A stretch of DNA of 62,349 bases from Selenomonadaceae bacterium (GTDB lineage: Bacteria; Bacillota; Negativicutes; Selenomonadales; Selenomonadaceae), in contig JAFUZV010000005.1 in assembly GCA_017476425.1 (NCBI GenBank), forward strand, positions 1 to 62,349. The letters are read 5' to 3'. A program made the position numbers and the translations under genes. Under the pieces are notes generated by a model. It searched no databases, was not told where the DNA came from, and saw only the letters and a program-made list of their open reading frames with translations. Shown here piece by piece: positions 51,751 to 59,684 of the stretch; position 1 is the first letter of the stretch, and every line of letters begins with the position of its first letter.

Positions 51751-52680
51751 TTGAACAAATATATTAGAATTATGAGGCTTGATCATTGGATCAAACAATT
51801 ATTTATTTTGCCCGGCGTAGTCTGTGCAATTTTATTAGTCAATCCAACTTTTGATAATTCGCTGATTTTTAAATTAATTATCGGTTTCATTGCGACTTCA
51901 GTGATCGCTTCTGCAAATTATGTTATCAATGAATATCTCGACGCTGAATTTGATAAATTTCATCCGACAAAAAAATATCGTACCGTCGTAAGTGAAGGTA
52001 CGAATGGTAAAATTGTCTGGTTATTATGGGCAGCGTTGAGTATTATCGGTGCAATTTTAAGTCTTCAAATTAATTTTATGTTCTTCTTAATGGAAGCCTG
52101 GCTTTGGTTAATGGGTTTACTTTATAATGTTAAGCCTTTCCGAACGAAAGATGTTGCAATTCTTGACGTGTTGAGTGAATCAGTCAATAATATGATTCGT
52201 TTGTTACTCGGCTGGTTCATAATTACTGATCACGCTATTCCGCCTTGCAGTATAATTTTAGGTTATTGGATGCTCGGAGCATTTTTGATGGCGATCAAGC
52301 GTTATGCTGAATATCGAATGATCGACGACAAAGAATTAGCCGGACATTATCGAAAATCATTTGTATTTTATACGGAACATTCTTTGATCGTTTCGGCATT
52401 CTTTTATGCAATGTGTTCAATATTTTTCATAGGCGTTTTTTTGGTTAAGTATCGTGTTGAGTTGGTTTTATTCTTGCCATTCTTGATCGGTATGTTTTGT
52501 TATTACTTCTTGCTTTCATTCAAAGAAGATTCATCAGTGCAAAAGCCGGAGAAACTTTATCACGAAAAAACTTTAATGCTTTACTGTGGATTTTTGATCG
52601 CTTTATTTGTTGCATTAATGGTCGTCGACATTCCGATCTTACAAATTTTTTCTGCGAATGAAATTTTGATTATAAAGTGA
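51751..52680 (+). CDS. UbiA-family prenyltransferase like decaprenyl-phosphate phosphoribosyltransferase
   Basis: 309 aa from the TTG at 51751 (TAGGTGAG ten bases upstream; the GTG at 51736 lies in that site). Eight to nine membrane helices. The first Asp motif NEYLDAEFDKFHPTKKYRT has the H-P-x-K-x-x-R tail peculiar to DPPR synthase (family NDxxDxxxDxxHPxKxxRP), and KRYAEYRM matches the second motif. DPPR synthase moves phosphoribose from PRPP onto decaprenyl phosphate. It is followed at once by a HAD phosphatase and two GT-C proteins. Exact lipid and sugar are inference. Confidence 0.85.
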   Translation: MNKYIRIMRLDHWIKQLFILPGVVCAILLVNPTFDNSLIFKLIIGFIATSVIASANYVINEYLDAEFDKFHPTKKYRTVVSEGTNGKIVWLLWAALSIIGAILSLQINFMFFLMEAWLWLMGLLYNVKPFRTKDVAILDVLSESVNNMIRLLLGWFIITDHAIPPCSIILGYWMLGAFLMAIKRYAEYRMIDDKELAGHYRKSFVFYTEHSLIVSAFFYAMCSIFFIGVFLVKYRVELVLFLPFLIGMFCYYFLLSFKEDSSVQKPEKLYHEKTLMLYCGFLIALFVALMVVDIPILQIFSANEILIIK

Positions 52681-52685
52681 TCGCT

Positions 52686-53342
52686 ATGAAAAATATTTTT
52701 GATTATAAAATTTGGATTTTCGATCTCGACGGGACATTATATCATCAGTTGCCTGTTAGGCTTGAAATGGCGTTGAGATTGATTTTTTATTATGCAATTC
52801 GTCCTCACAGGTTGAAAGAATTATTTATGTTGAAGGATTATAGAAATTTGCGTGAAAAGAGATTTAAAGCTGAAGAGAAAAATTTTCAAAAATTGCAGAT
52901 CGAATTAATGACGCAGAAATATAAAATGGATTCTTCGACCGTTGAAAAAATTATTGATCGCTGGCTGATCAAAAATCCTTTGAAAGTTATCAAACGTTGG
53001 CAACGTGAAAAAATGCTTTCGACGATCAAAACTCAACAATCACAAGGCAAAACGATCATAATTTATTCTGATTATCCTGTTGTTGAGAAGTTGCAAGCAC
53101 TTGATCTGAATGCTGATTATAAATTTTGGAGCAATGACGAGATTATTAATTGTATGAAACCTAATTCAAAAGGCTTGAAAAATATTATCGAATCGTTGAA
53201 ATTGAAACGTGAAGAAATTTTATACGTTGGTGATCGTGACGATCGTGATAAGATTTGTGCTGAAGGTGCTAATGTCGATTATCTTGATGTCAACGAATTT
53301 GAAAAAATAATTTCGCTCGGTGGTGATTATGAGAAACGATAA
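52686..53342 (+). CDS. HAD-family hydrolase, candidate polyprenyl-phosphoribose 5-phosphatase
   Basis: 218 aa from the ATG at 52686 (a GTG at 52677 overlaps the UbiA stop). HAD motif I is IWIFDLDGTLYH (both Asp), motif II IIYSDYP (Ser/Thr), a Lys region around MKPNSKGLKNI, and motif IV LYVGDRDDRDK. The UbiA gene ends at 52680, so they are coupled. In mycobacteria the step after DPPR synthase is dephosphorylation, and a HAD here could do it; that is inference from position. It overlaps the next gene by 14 bases. Confidence 0.8.
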   Translation: MKNIFDYKIWIFDLDGTLYHQLPVRLEMALRLIFYYAIRPHRLKELFMLKDYRNLREKRFKAEEKNFQKLQIELMTQKYKMDSSTVEKIIDRWLIKNPLKVIKRWQREKMLSTIKTQQSQGKTIIIYSDYPVVEKLQALDLNADYKFWSNDEIINCMKPNSKGLKNIIESLKLKREEILYVGDRDDRDKICAEGANVDYLDVNEFEKIISLGGDYEKR

Positions 53343-54555
53343 ATTAAATTTCGCAATGGGATCAATAATCGTGATTTTTAATGTTTTAACGTTGTACTTG
53401 ATGAGAGCTTTAGAATTGCCGTGGTATGATTTCGCCGGACATCGCAGAATTTGTGCATATACATTAAACGGTTTTGATCCTTATTTATTAGTTGGAGTTG
53501 ATCCGCCGCCGCTTGAAGAGATCGGAGTAATTCCTCAAGGTTGGGGTACATCGCCTTGGGGATTAATTTTAGGCAATTTTTTTTATCCCGGTTATTTATC
53601 ATTCGATATTGCGGCAAATTATTTTGTAATTTTAAATGTATTATTGTTGATCATAACGTCGTTGATCTTCTACGTTAAATTCAAAAATTTTTCTGATTCA
53701 TTAGGCGGATTTACTTTGTTGACGTTCTTATGTTCAGCGACATTTTTCGTAGCCTTGACTTGTGGAAATTCCGGCGGAATGATCTGCTGTCTGCTGTTAA
53801 TATCTTGTGCAATTTACAAAGAATTTCCGATCGTTGCAGGCGTTTTGATAAGTTTAGCAATGGTTAAACCTCAAGTTGCCATTCCGATCTGTTTTTGGTT
53901 ACTGCTCAGAAAAAATTTCAAAGTTATAATAACAGCGGCGGTGATCGATCTTTCAGCGTGGTTGATCGCTTCACTTCTGATTAAAAAATCGCCATTAATG
54001 TTATTGAATGAATTTTTTCATTGCGGCGTTGGTGACGGTGGACAATTTGCCGGAATATTTCACCTTGCATTTGATAACTTAAATACAGCAATGTTGTTTA
54101 GTATGTTAGCCGGAATAATTTATATGTTGATTATGAATTTCTTGATCGACGATCGAACGCCTGAAATTTTTTCGATATATCCGGCGTGCATTGCAAGTTC
54201 ATTTTGGTGTTATAGCTTCTTTTGCGATCTCTACATATTAATTTTACCGGCGTTTATGTGTATGTTCATAATGAAATTTTCTAAAGAACTTTACAAAAAA
54301 ATTTTCTGGTTCATTTTGGGACTTTACTCGCAGCTTGCACTTACATTTTGGATTTCTATTGCGTTGATCAACGATCTAAATAAGTATACAATTTTCAAAA
54401 GTTTATTCGACACGGAAATTTTAAAAATGATTTTTGATCGAGCACTTGATAAACCTGCTCATACAAGTTTTGAAGTCGGAATGATCATTATCGGCTTTTT
54501 GATCTGCTACGAACTTCAAGCGAATTACTCAAATTATTTTAAACGGCGATTTTAG
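53329..54555 (+). CDS. GT-C (GT87/DUF2029-like) membrane glycosyltransferase, copy 1
   Basis: 408 aa, about nine to eleven hydrophobic helices. The first extracytoplasmic loop has YDFAGHRRICAYTLNGFDPYLL, the GT87 pattern of a catalytic Asp followed by Y and G-x-x-P-Y, then VDPPPLEEIGVIPQGWGTSPWG. Such enzymes use polyprenyl-phosphate sugars on the outer face of the inner membrane. The ATG at 53329 (GGTGGTGATT upstream) makes it exactly as long as its downstream paralogue. Donor and acceptor are unknown; the UbiA/HAD neighbours suggest a polyprenyl-phosphoribose donor. Confidence 0.8.
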   Translation: MRNDKLNFAMGSIIVIFNVLTLYLMRALELPWYDFAGHRRICAYTLNGFDPYLLVGVDPPPLEEIGVIPQGWGTSPWGLILGNFFYPGYLSFDIAANYFVILNVLLLIITSLIFYVKFKNFSDSLGGFTLLTFLCSATFFVALTCGNSGGMICCLLLISCAIYKEFPIVAGVLISLAMVKPQVAIPICFWLLLRKNFKVIITAAVIDLSAWLIASLLIKKSPLMLLNEFFHCGVGDGGQFAGIFHLAFDNLNTAMLFSMLAGIIYMLIMNFLIDDRTPEIFSIYPACIASSFWCYSFFCDLYILILPAFMCMFIMKFSKELYKKIFWFILGLYSQLALTFWISIALINDLNKYTIFKSLFDTEILKMIFDRALDKPAHTSFEVGMIIIGFLICYELQANYSNYFKRRF

Positions 54556-54570
54556 AAGGTAAATTTTACA

Positions 54571-55797
54571 ATGAGCAAAAAATTAGATTTTTTAATGATT
54601 TCTATAATGATAATTCTCAATGGTTGCTGTTTTTACTTTATGAAAATTTTATCAGAGTTAAAACTATTCGACTTCGGAGGACAATATAAAATTTGTGCTT
54701 ACACATTAAAAGGATTTGATCCATATTTGTTAGTTGGAGTTGATCCACCGCCGATTGAAGAGATCGGAGTAATTCCTCAAGGCTGGGGCACATCGCCTTG
54801 GGGATTATTTTTGGGAAATTTTTTTTATCCGGGCTATTTATCATTCGATCTTGCAGTAAAATATTTCATAATTTTAAATATAATATTGCTGATCATAACG
54901 TCATTGATCTTTTATATTAAATTCAAAAATTTTTCTGATTCGTTAGGCGTTTTAACTTTAATAACATTTTTATTTTCAACAAATTTTGTTGTAGCGGTAT
55001 TCTTTGGAAATGCCGGATCAATAATCGTTTGTCTTCTATTAATATCTTGTGCAATTTATAAAAAATTTCCGATCGTTGCAAGCGTTTTAATAAGTTTAGC
55101 AATGGTTAAACCTCAAGTTGCAATTCCAATTTGTTTTTGGTTACTGATTAGAAAAAATTTCAAAGTTATAATGATAGCGGCGGTGATCGATCTTTCAGCG
55201 TGGTTGATCTCTTCACTTTTAATTAAAAAATCGCCGTTGACATTATTGAATGAATTTTTTAATTGCGGCGTTGGTGGTGGAGTTCAATTCAATGGAATAT
55301 TTCACCTTGCATTTGATAATTTCAATACTGCGATAATGTTTAGTATGTTAGCCGGAATAATTTATATGTTGATTATGAATTTCTTGATTGACGATCGAAC
55401 GCCTGAAATTTTTTCGATATATCCTGCGTGCATTGCAAGTTCATTTTGGTGTTATAGTTTCTTCTGCGATCTCTATATATTGATCGTGCCAACGGTTATT
55501 TGTATGTTCATAGTGAAATTTTCAAAGGAACTTTGCAAAAAAATTTTTTGGTTTATATTAGGGATTTATTCTCAAGTTGGTTTTATATTATGGACTGAAA
55601 TCACTGCTATTAAAGATTTACACAAAGATACAATTTTCAAAATTCTATTTGATACAGAAATTTTTACAACGATTTTTGATCGTGCACTCGATCATTATAT
55701 TCGTACAGGCTTTGAAGTTATAATGATCATAATCGGCTTTTTGATTTGCTATGAATTTAAAATCAATTACTCAAATTATTTCAAGCGGCAATTTTAA
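54571..55797 (+). CDS. GT-C (GT87/DUF2029-like) membrane glycosyltransferase, copy 2
   Basis: 408 aa, the tandem paralogue of the previous gene, with long shared blocks (GFDPYLLVGVDPPP, IGVIPQGWGTSPWG, MVKPQVAIPICFWLL, DDRTPEIFSIYPACIASSF) and the same length. The catalytic-Asp region is FDFGGQYKICAYTL. Divergence is concentrated in the N-terminal 20 residues, in helix interiors and near the C-terminus. Starts on the ATG 15 bases after copy 1, with GAAGGTAAATT upstream. It may act on a successive acceptor or be redundant. Confidence 0.8.
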   Translation: MSKKLDFLMISIMIILNGCCFYFMKILSELKLFDFGGQYKICAYTLKGFDPYLLVGVDPPPIEEIGVIPQGWGTSPWGLFLGNFFYPGYLSFDLAVKYFIILNIILLIITSLIFYIKFKNFSDSLGVLTLITFLFSTNFVVAVFFGNAGSIIVCLLLISCAIYKKFPIVASVLISLAMVKPQVAIPICFWLLIRKNFKVIMIAAVIDLSAWLISSLLIKKSPLTLLNEFFNCGVGGGVQFNGIFHLAFDNFNTAIMFSMLAGIIYMLIMNFLIDDRTPEIFSIYPACIASSFWCYSFFCDLYILIVPTVICMFIVKFSKELCKKIFWFILGIYSQVGFILWTEITAIKDLHKDTIFKILFDTEIFTTIFDRALDHYIRTGFEVIMIIIGFLICYEFKINYSNYFKRQF

Positions 55798-55875
55798 TTT
55801 ATAATGTTGACTTTCGATTTAATAATCATTATAATATCGAAGAATTTTTTCAAAAATATTTTGGAGGCAATAAAA

Positions 55876-57054
55876 ATGTTATTCGGAAAGAAGAAAGCAA
55901 GACTTACGGCGTTAATCGTCGGCGGTTTAATGGCTTGTGGAATTTTTACAGGTTGCGGCGGCGATCAAGCGGCTAATAATGCAAATGAGATCGTTGTCGG
56001 ATCAAATTTTGAGTTGACGGGCAATCACGCACAATACGGATCAAATGCTAACAACGGCTTTAAACTTGCGATCAAAGAGATCAACGACGCCGGCGGAATT
56101 AACGGCAAGAAATTAAAAGTTGTTGAGGCTGATGCAAAGTCTGAAACGGCGGAATCAGTCAACGCCGCTACAAAATTAATTTCTGACGATAAAGTTAAAG
56201 CCCTTATCGGTCCGGCAGTTACAGCAAATGTTATTGCTGAGTCTGACGTTGCGGCACAAAATAAAGTTCCTGTAATTGCACCGGCGGCGACTAATCCTGA
56301 TGTTACCGTTGAAAATGGTGAAGTTAAGTCTTATATTTTCCGCAGTTGCTTTATCGATCCTCAACAAAGTAATGTTATGGCTGAATTTGCCGCAAAAGAT
56401 TTGAATGCAAAGACGGCTGTTCTTTATCTTGATTCAAGTTCTGATTATTCTAAGTCGCTCGGTAAAATCTTCAAAGAGAAATTTGAAGCCGCCGGCGGTA
56501 AAGTTGTAATGGAAGAGGCTTTTTTAGCTAAAGATCAAGACTTCAAAGCAACGCTTACGAAAATTCAAACGGCTAATGCTGATGTAATTTTTGTACCGGC
56601 TTATTATGAAGAAGTCGGAAAGATCGTTAAACAAGCTCGTGAACTTGGAATAACTTCAGCGATTCTTGGCACTGACGGCTGGGACGATACAAAAGTTATT
56701 GACATTGCAGGTAAAGACGCTTTAAATAATACTTTCTTCTGCACTCATTACTTTGAAGGTGATGAAGACGTACAAGGATTTTTAGAGGCTTACAAGAAAG
56801 AATACAATACTGATCCTAATGTCTTTGCGGCTCTCGGTTATGATGCCGGTAAAATGTTGATCGATGCAATTCAACGCGGTGGTGAAGACTCTGAAAAGAT
56901 TCGTGAGAATATCGAAAATATCAAAGACCTCAAAGTTGGTACAGGTATTATGACAATGGACGCTAAGACGCACAATCCGATCAAAGGTATTGTTGTTATT
57001 GAAACGAAAGACGGCGTTCGTGAACTTCGCACGAAAATTGCGCCTGAAGGTTGA
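55876..57054 (+). CDS. Branched-chain amino-acid-type ABC transporter binding lipoprotein (LivJ-like)
   Basis: 392 aa from the ATG at 55876 (TTGGAGGCAAT upstream). Lipoprotein signal with FTGC. The periplasmic binding fold of the Leu/Ile/Val type I group: IVVGSNFELTGNHAQYGSN, GGINGKKLKVVEADAKSE, LIGPAVTANV, and DGWDD. It binds a branched-chain amino acid or related ligand for import. No LivHMGF permease or ATPase gene is adjacent; a terminator follows at once. A binding protein separate from its transporter is possible. Confidence 0.88.
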   Translation: MLFGKKKARLTALIVGGLMACGIFTGCGGDQAANNANEIVVGSNFELTGNHAQYGSNANNGFKLAIKEINDAGGINGKKLKVVEADAKSETAESVNAATKLISDDKVKALIGPAVTANVIAESDVAAQNKVPVIAPAATNPDVTVENGEVKSYIFRSCFIDPQQSNVMAEFAAKDLNAKTAVLYLDSSSDYSKSLGKIFKEKFEAAGGKVVMEEAFLAKDQDFKATLTKIQTANADVIFVPAYYEEVGKIVKQARELGITSAILGTDGWDDTKVIDIAGKDALNNTFFCTHYFEGDEDVQGFLEAYKKEYNTDPNVFAALGYDAGKMLIDAIQRGGEDSEKIRENIENIKDLKVGTGIMTMDAKTHNPIKGIVVIETKDGVRELRTKIAPEG

Positions 57055-57076
57055 TAAATTAATTTGAAAAAAAATT

Positions 57077-57112
57077 AACTCATTCTGTAATGATCAGAGT
57101 GAGTTTTTTTAT
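57077..57112 (+). terminator. Terminator after the LivJ-like gene
   Basis: AACTCATTCTG pairs with CAGAGTGAGTT (one T-G pair), followed by seven Ts. Confidence 0.85.
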
Positions 57113-57126
57113 TTTCAGAAGAAAAT

Positions 57127-57888
57127 TTATTTGCAAATTTCAATCTTGCGTTCGCAGAAAGTAACAACGATCAGATCAAGTTGATTAGCAAATTCGATCG
57201 CACTTTCAAAAAATTTTCCGACGTTTTCAACTTTATGAGCGTCCGATCCGATCGTTATGAATTGTCCGCCGAAATTCTTATATTGAGTGAAGATCGGAAC
57301 TAATTCTTTGATCGCACGTCTTGAATTAAATCTTCTCGTGTTAAGTTCTAAAACTTTCTCACGTTCAACAATAATTTTCAGTACTTGATCGATCTCATCT
57401 TTAAAAGTTGAATAATCGATCTCAGGATCATTATAAGGTGCAGCACGACAAATATAATCAATATGTGCAAGCACGTCAAAATCATTAACTGCAACTTCTT
57501 CAGCCATATTAGAAAAATATTTTCGATAAGCCGTCAATTTATCTTTATCAACGTAAAAATCAGGATAATAAATATCAAGGCGATCTAAAACGTGAATCGA
57601 TCCGATCACAAGATCAAACGGTGCACGTTTCAAAAAATCTTCTGCAGGTTTACGAGCGATTTTTTCCATACCGATCTCAACACCGAGCCGAACTTTATCA
57701 CAACGCAGATTTTTATATTCGTTAAAATAATCTTCGGGCGAAAAAATAAAATCACCTGGAATATCAAAATCAAAATGCTCCGTGAAGACAACACCTAAAT
57801 TTAAATCATTAGCTTTAGCGATTGCTTCAGTTGCAAGCATTTTAGAATCAGCAGAAAATTTTGTGTGCATATGACTATCAAAAATCAT
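57127..57888 (-). CDS. PHP-domain phosphatase (histidinol-phosphatase-like)
   Basis: 253 aa. PHP metal motifs: DSHMHTKFSAD at the start, TEHFDF, GVEIGMEK, VIGSIHVLD, LAHIDYICRA, and SDAHKVENV near the end, matching the HisK/PHP-type histidinol phosphatases that dephosphorylate L-histidinol phosphate. PHP enzymes also include other phosphoesterases; no his gene is near, so the substrate is not certain. ATG with GAGGTGATGAG upstream. Confidence 0.85.
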   Translation of the reverse strand: MIFDSHMHTKFSADSKMLATEAIAKANDLNLGVVFTEHFDFDIPGDFIFSPEDYFNEYKNLRCDKVRLGVEIGMEKIARKPAEDFLKRAPFDLVIGSIHVLDRLDIYYPDFYVDKDKLTAYRKYFSNMAEEVAVNDFDVLAHIDYICRAAPYNDPEIDYSTFKDEIDQVLKIIVEREKVLELNTRRFNSRRAIKELVPIFTQYKNFGGQFITIGSDAHKVENVGKFFESAIEFANQLDLIVVTFCERKIEICK

Positions 57889-57907
57889 CTCATCACCTCA
57901 TAAAAAT

Positions 57908-57992
57908 TAATGGGCAATGAGTAATTGGCAATGTGTAATTAAATTTACACGTCACCATAATTACCCATTACCCATTACAAATTACCAATTAT
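57908..57992. repeat. Inverted heptamer repeat between the PHP and flavodoxin genes
   Basis: TAATGGGCAATGAGTAATT and GGCAATGTGTAATT (left) face TAATTACCCATTACCC and AATTACCAATT (right), giving an imperfect inverted repeat of about 34 bases per arm. Same family as at 21807/22113 and 23937. Confidence 0.7.
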
Positions 57993-58664
57993 TTAATAGC
58001 CTAAACTTGCAAGCCATTGATTAACGGCTTCACGAACTTTTTCGGGATCATCTTGACAATCTTTACCGACAACACCGAGTCCGTCACGAATAGTTGATCC
58101 TTTTGCAATCTGCGGAATATTGACTTCTTTACCCGTCATATAAGTTCCTGCTGAAGTGCAAAATGGAATGATCGTTTTGCCATTGAAGTCATAACTCTCA
58201 AGAAAAGTATAAATCGCAGGCGGCATATCACTCCACCAGATCGGATAACCTAAAAAGATCGTATCATAATTGCTAATGTCGTCGATCCTAGTTGAAAGTT
58301 CAGGACGTGCATTTTCGGCTAACTCTTGCTTTGCAACTTCAGTACATTCTTGATAAGTTTTCGGATAAGGTTTCACAGTTTTAATTTCAAATTTATCTGC
58401 TTTAGTAGTCTCAACGATCATATCAGCCATAATGTGAGTATTGCCTTTTTCGATAACTCCAACTTGATAATTTTCACCGGTATGTGAGAAGAATGCAACT
58501 AAAATTTTAGATTGTTTGTTAGCCTCTGCAGTTGTTGCTTGTGATGAACTTGCAACTTTTTCAGTCTCAGATTTTTGATCAGTATTTTCAGTCTTCGTTT
58601 CACCGCAAGCCGTGAATAAAATCATTGTCATTATCGACAAGATCATTAATAAAAATTTTTTCAA
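57993..58664 (-). CDS. Flavodoxin-fold lipoprotein
   Basis: 223 aa from the TTG at 58664, six bases after GAGGTG. Lipoprotein signal (FLLMILSIMTMILFTAC; lipobox FTAC), a Ser/Thr/Glu linker, then a flavodoxin_4 domain with the FMN phosphate loop VAFFSHTGENYQVG, YPIWWSDMPPAIYTFLE and CTSAGTYMT. It would be a membrane-anchored electron carrier or NADPH:flavin reductase partner on the outer side of the inner membrane. It follows the SDR gene (10 bases) in one unit; the promoter is shared with the MBL gene at 45548. Confidence 0.85.
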   Translation of the reverse strand: MKKFLLMILSIMTMILFTACGETKTENTDQKSETEKVASSSQATTAEANKQSKILVAFFSHTGENYQVGVIEKGNTHIMADMIVETTKADKFEIKTVKPYPKTYQECTEVAKQELAENARPELSTRIDDISNYDTIFLGYPIWWSDMPPAIYTFLESYDFNGKTIIPFCTSAGTYMTGKEVNIPQIAKGSTIRDGLGVVGKDCQDDPEKVREAVNQWLASLGY

Positions 58665-58674
58665 ATTCAACACC

Positions 58675-59517
58675 TCAATGAGTTTTTTTCAAGTATTGAA
58701 GATCGCCGAACCAATAAGATGCAGTTGTACCACCGTCGATCAAAAAGTCAGCTCCACTAATGAAACGTCCATTTTCAGACATTAAATGTTCAGCAAGTGC
58801 AGCAACTTCATCAGGCGTACCGGCACGACCTGCAGGACTTGCTTCAATCATTTTCAAATAGCCGTCTTTTCTAGGTCCGTGCAATTCATCATTTGCAAGC
58901 GGTGTAATAATGATACCCGGACTAATTGCATTAATTGTTGCACCACGTTTACCCCAAGCAGTCGATTCATACATAACACGAAGTCCATTGCAACGTTTTG
59001 AATATTGATAAGCCTTCAAAGTGTCAGTAATTGCTTTAATGAAGTCAAGATTTAATAATTCTTCAGGCGAATATGTTGCAAGTTTATAATTTTCATCTTC
59101 ATTAAGTGCACCGAGACGATGACCACTCTGAGAAGAAATCATCACGCCACTACCGCCATCAGCGATAACTTTTCCAAACTCTTCAAGCAAAACCGCTGTA
59201 CCATAGAGATCAACTTGCAAAATTTTTTCAACCGGTGCTTGTGACGGTGAAACTCCGGCTGCATTAATAAGGTGTTTAATTTCTCCGAATTTTTTAGCGT
59301 GTTCAATCAAATTCAAGATCGAATCTCTTGACGAAATATCAACAGCAATGGTTGACGTTTCAAAGCCGGCATCTTCCAAAATTTTTGCAGCCTTATCAGC
59401 CGCTTCTTGACGAAGATCACCTAATACAACGTGCTTACCTGCTCCAACTCGACGTGCGATCGCTTGTCCGATCGATCCTGAGCCGATCAACACTACAACA
59501 TCTTTCACTCTACTCAT
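58675..59517 (-). CDS. Short-chain dehydrogenase/reductase
   Basis: 280 aa. The NAD(P) motif GSGSIGQAIARRVG (SDR TGxxxGxG, less conserved first residues) and VVLGDLR; the NAG-type strand LINAAGVSPS; the active-site Ser in VMISSQSG; and the catalytic YQYSK (Tyr and Lys) in the family spacing. Its C-terminus is typical (ISGADFLIDGG). Substrate unknown. ATG with AGGGTGATGAG upstream. A promoter at 59569-59597 with TTGACTAAAGTCAGCTTTA is closely similar to that of the MBL gene. Confidence 0.88.
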   Translation of the reverse strand: MSRVKDVVVLIGSGSIGQAIARRVGAGKHVVLGDLRQEAADKAAKILEDAGFETSTIAVDISSRDSILNLIEHAKKFGEIKHLINAAGVSPSQAPVEKILQVDLYGTAVLLEEFGKVIADGGSGVMISSQSGHRLGALNEDENYKLATYSPEELLNLDFIKAITDTLKAYQYSKRCNGLRVMYESTAWGKRGATINAISPGIIITPLANDELHGPRKDGYLKMIEASPAGRAGTPDEVAALAEHLMSENGRFISGADFLIDGGTTASYWFGDLQYLKKTH

Positions 59518-59568
59518 AATCTCATCACCCTAAAAAAATTATTTAAAAATAATTTAAGTTTTGTTTAA

Positions 59569-59597
59569 ATATAAATCATAAAGCTGACTTTAGTCAA
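59569..59597 (-). promoter_or_regulatory. SDR-flavodoxin promoter, near-copy of the MBL promoter
   Basis: Minus strand: TTGACT (59592-59597), a 17-base spacer, TTATAT (59569-59574), with TAAAG-N4-CTTTA between the boxes. It matches 45548-45578 at 27 of 31 positions. On the plus strand of the same gap, TG-T-TATAAT (59650s) is an extended -10 for the ManA/ROK gene. Confidence 0.7.
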
Positions 59598-59684
59598 TAA
59601 AAAAATTTATGAAATAATAAAAAATTTTTTTCGATCGCAATTTGTGTTATAATAAAAAAAATTTTTTTGAGGAGAATTATATTT

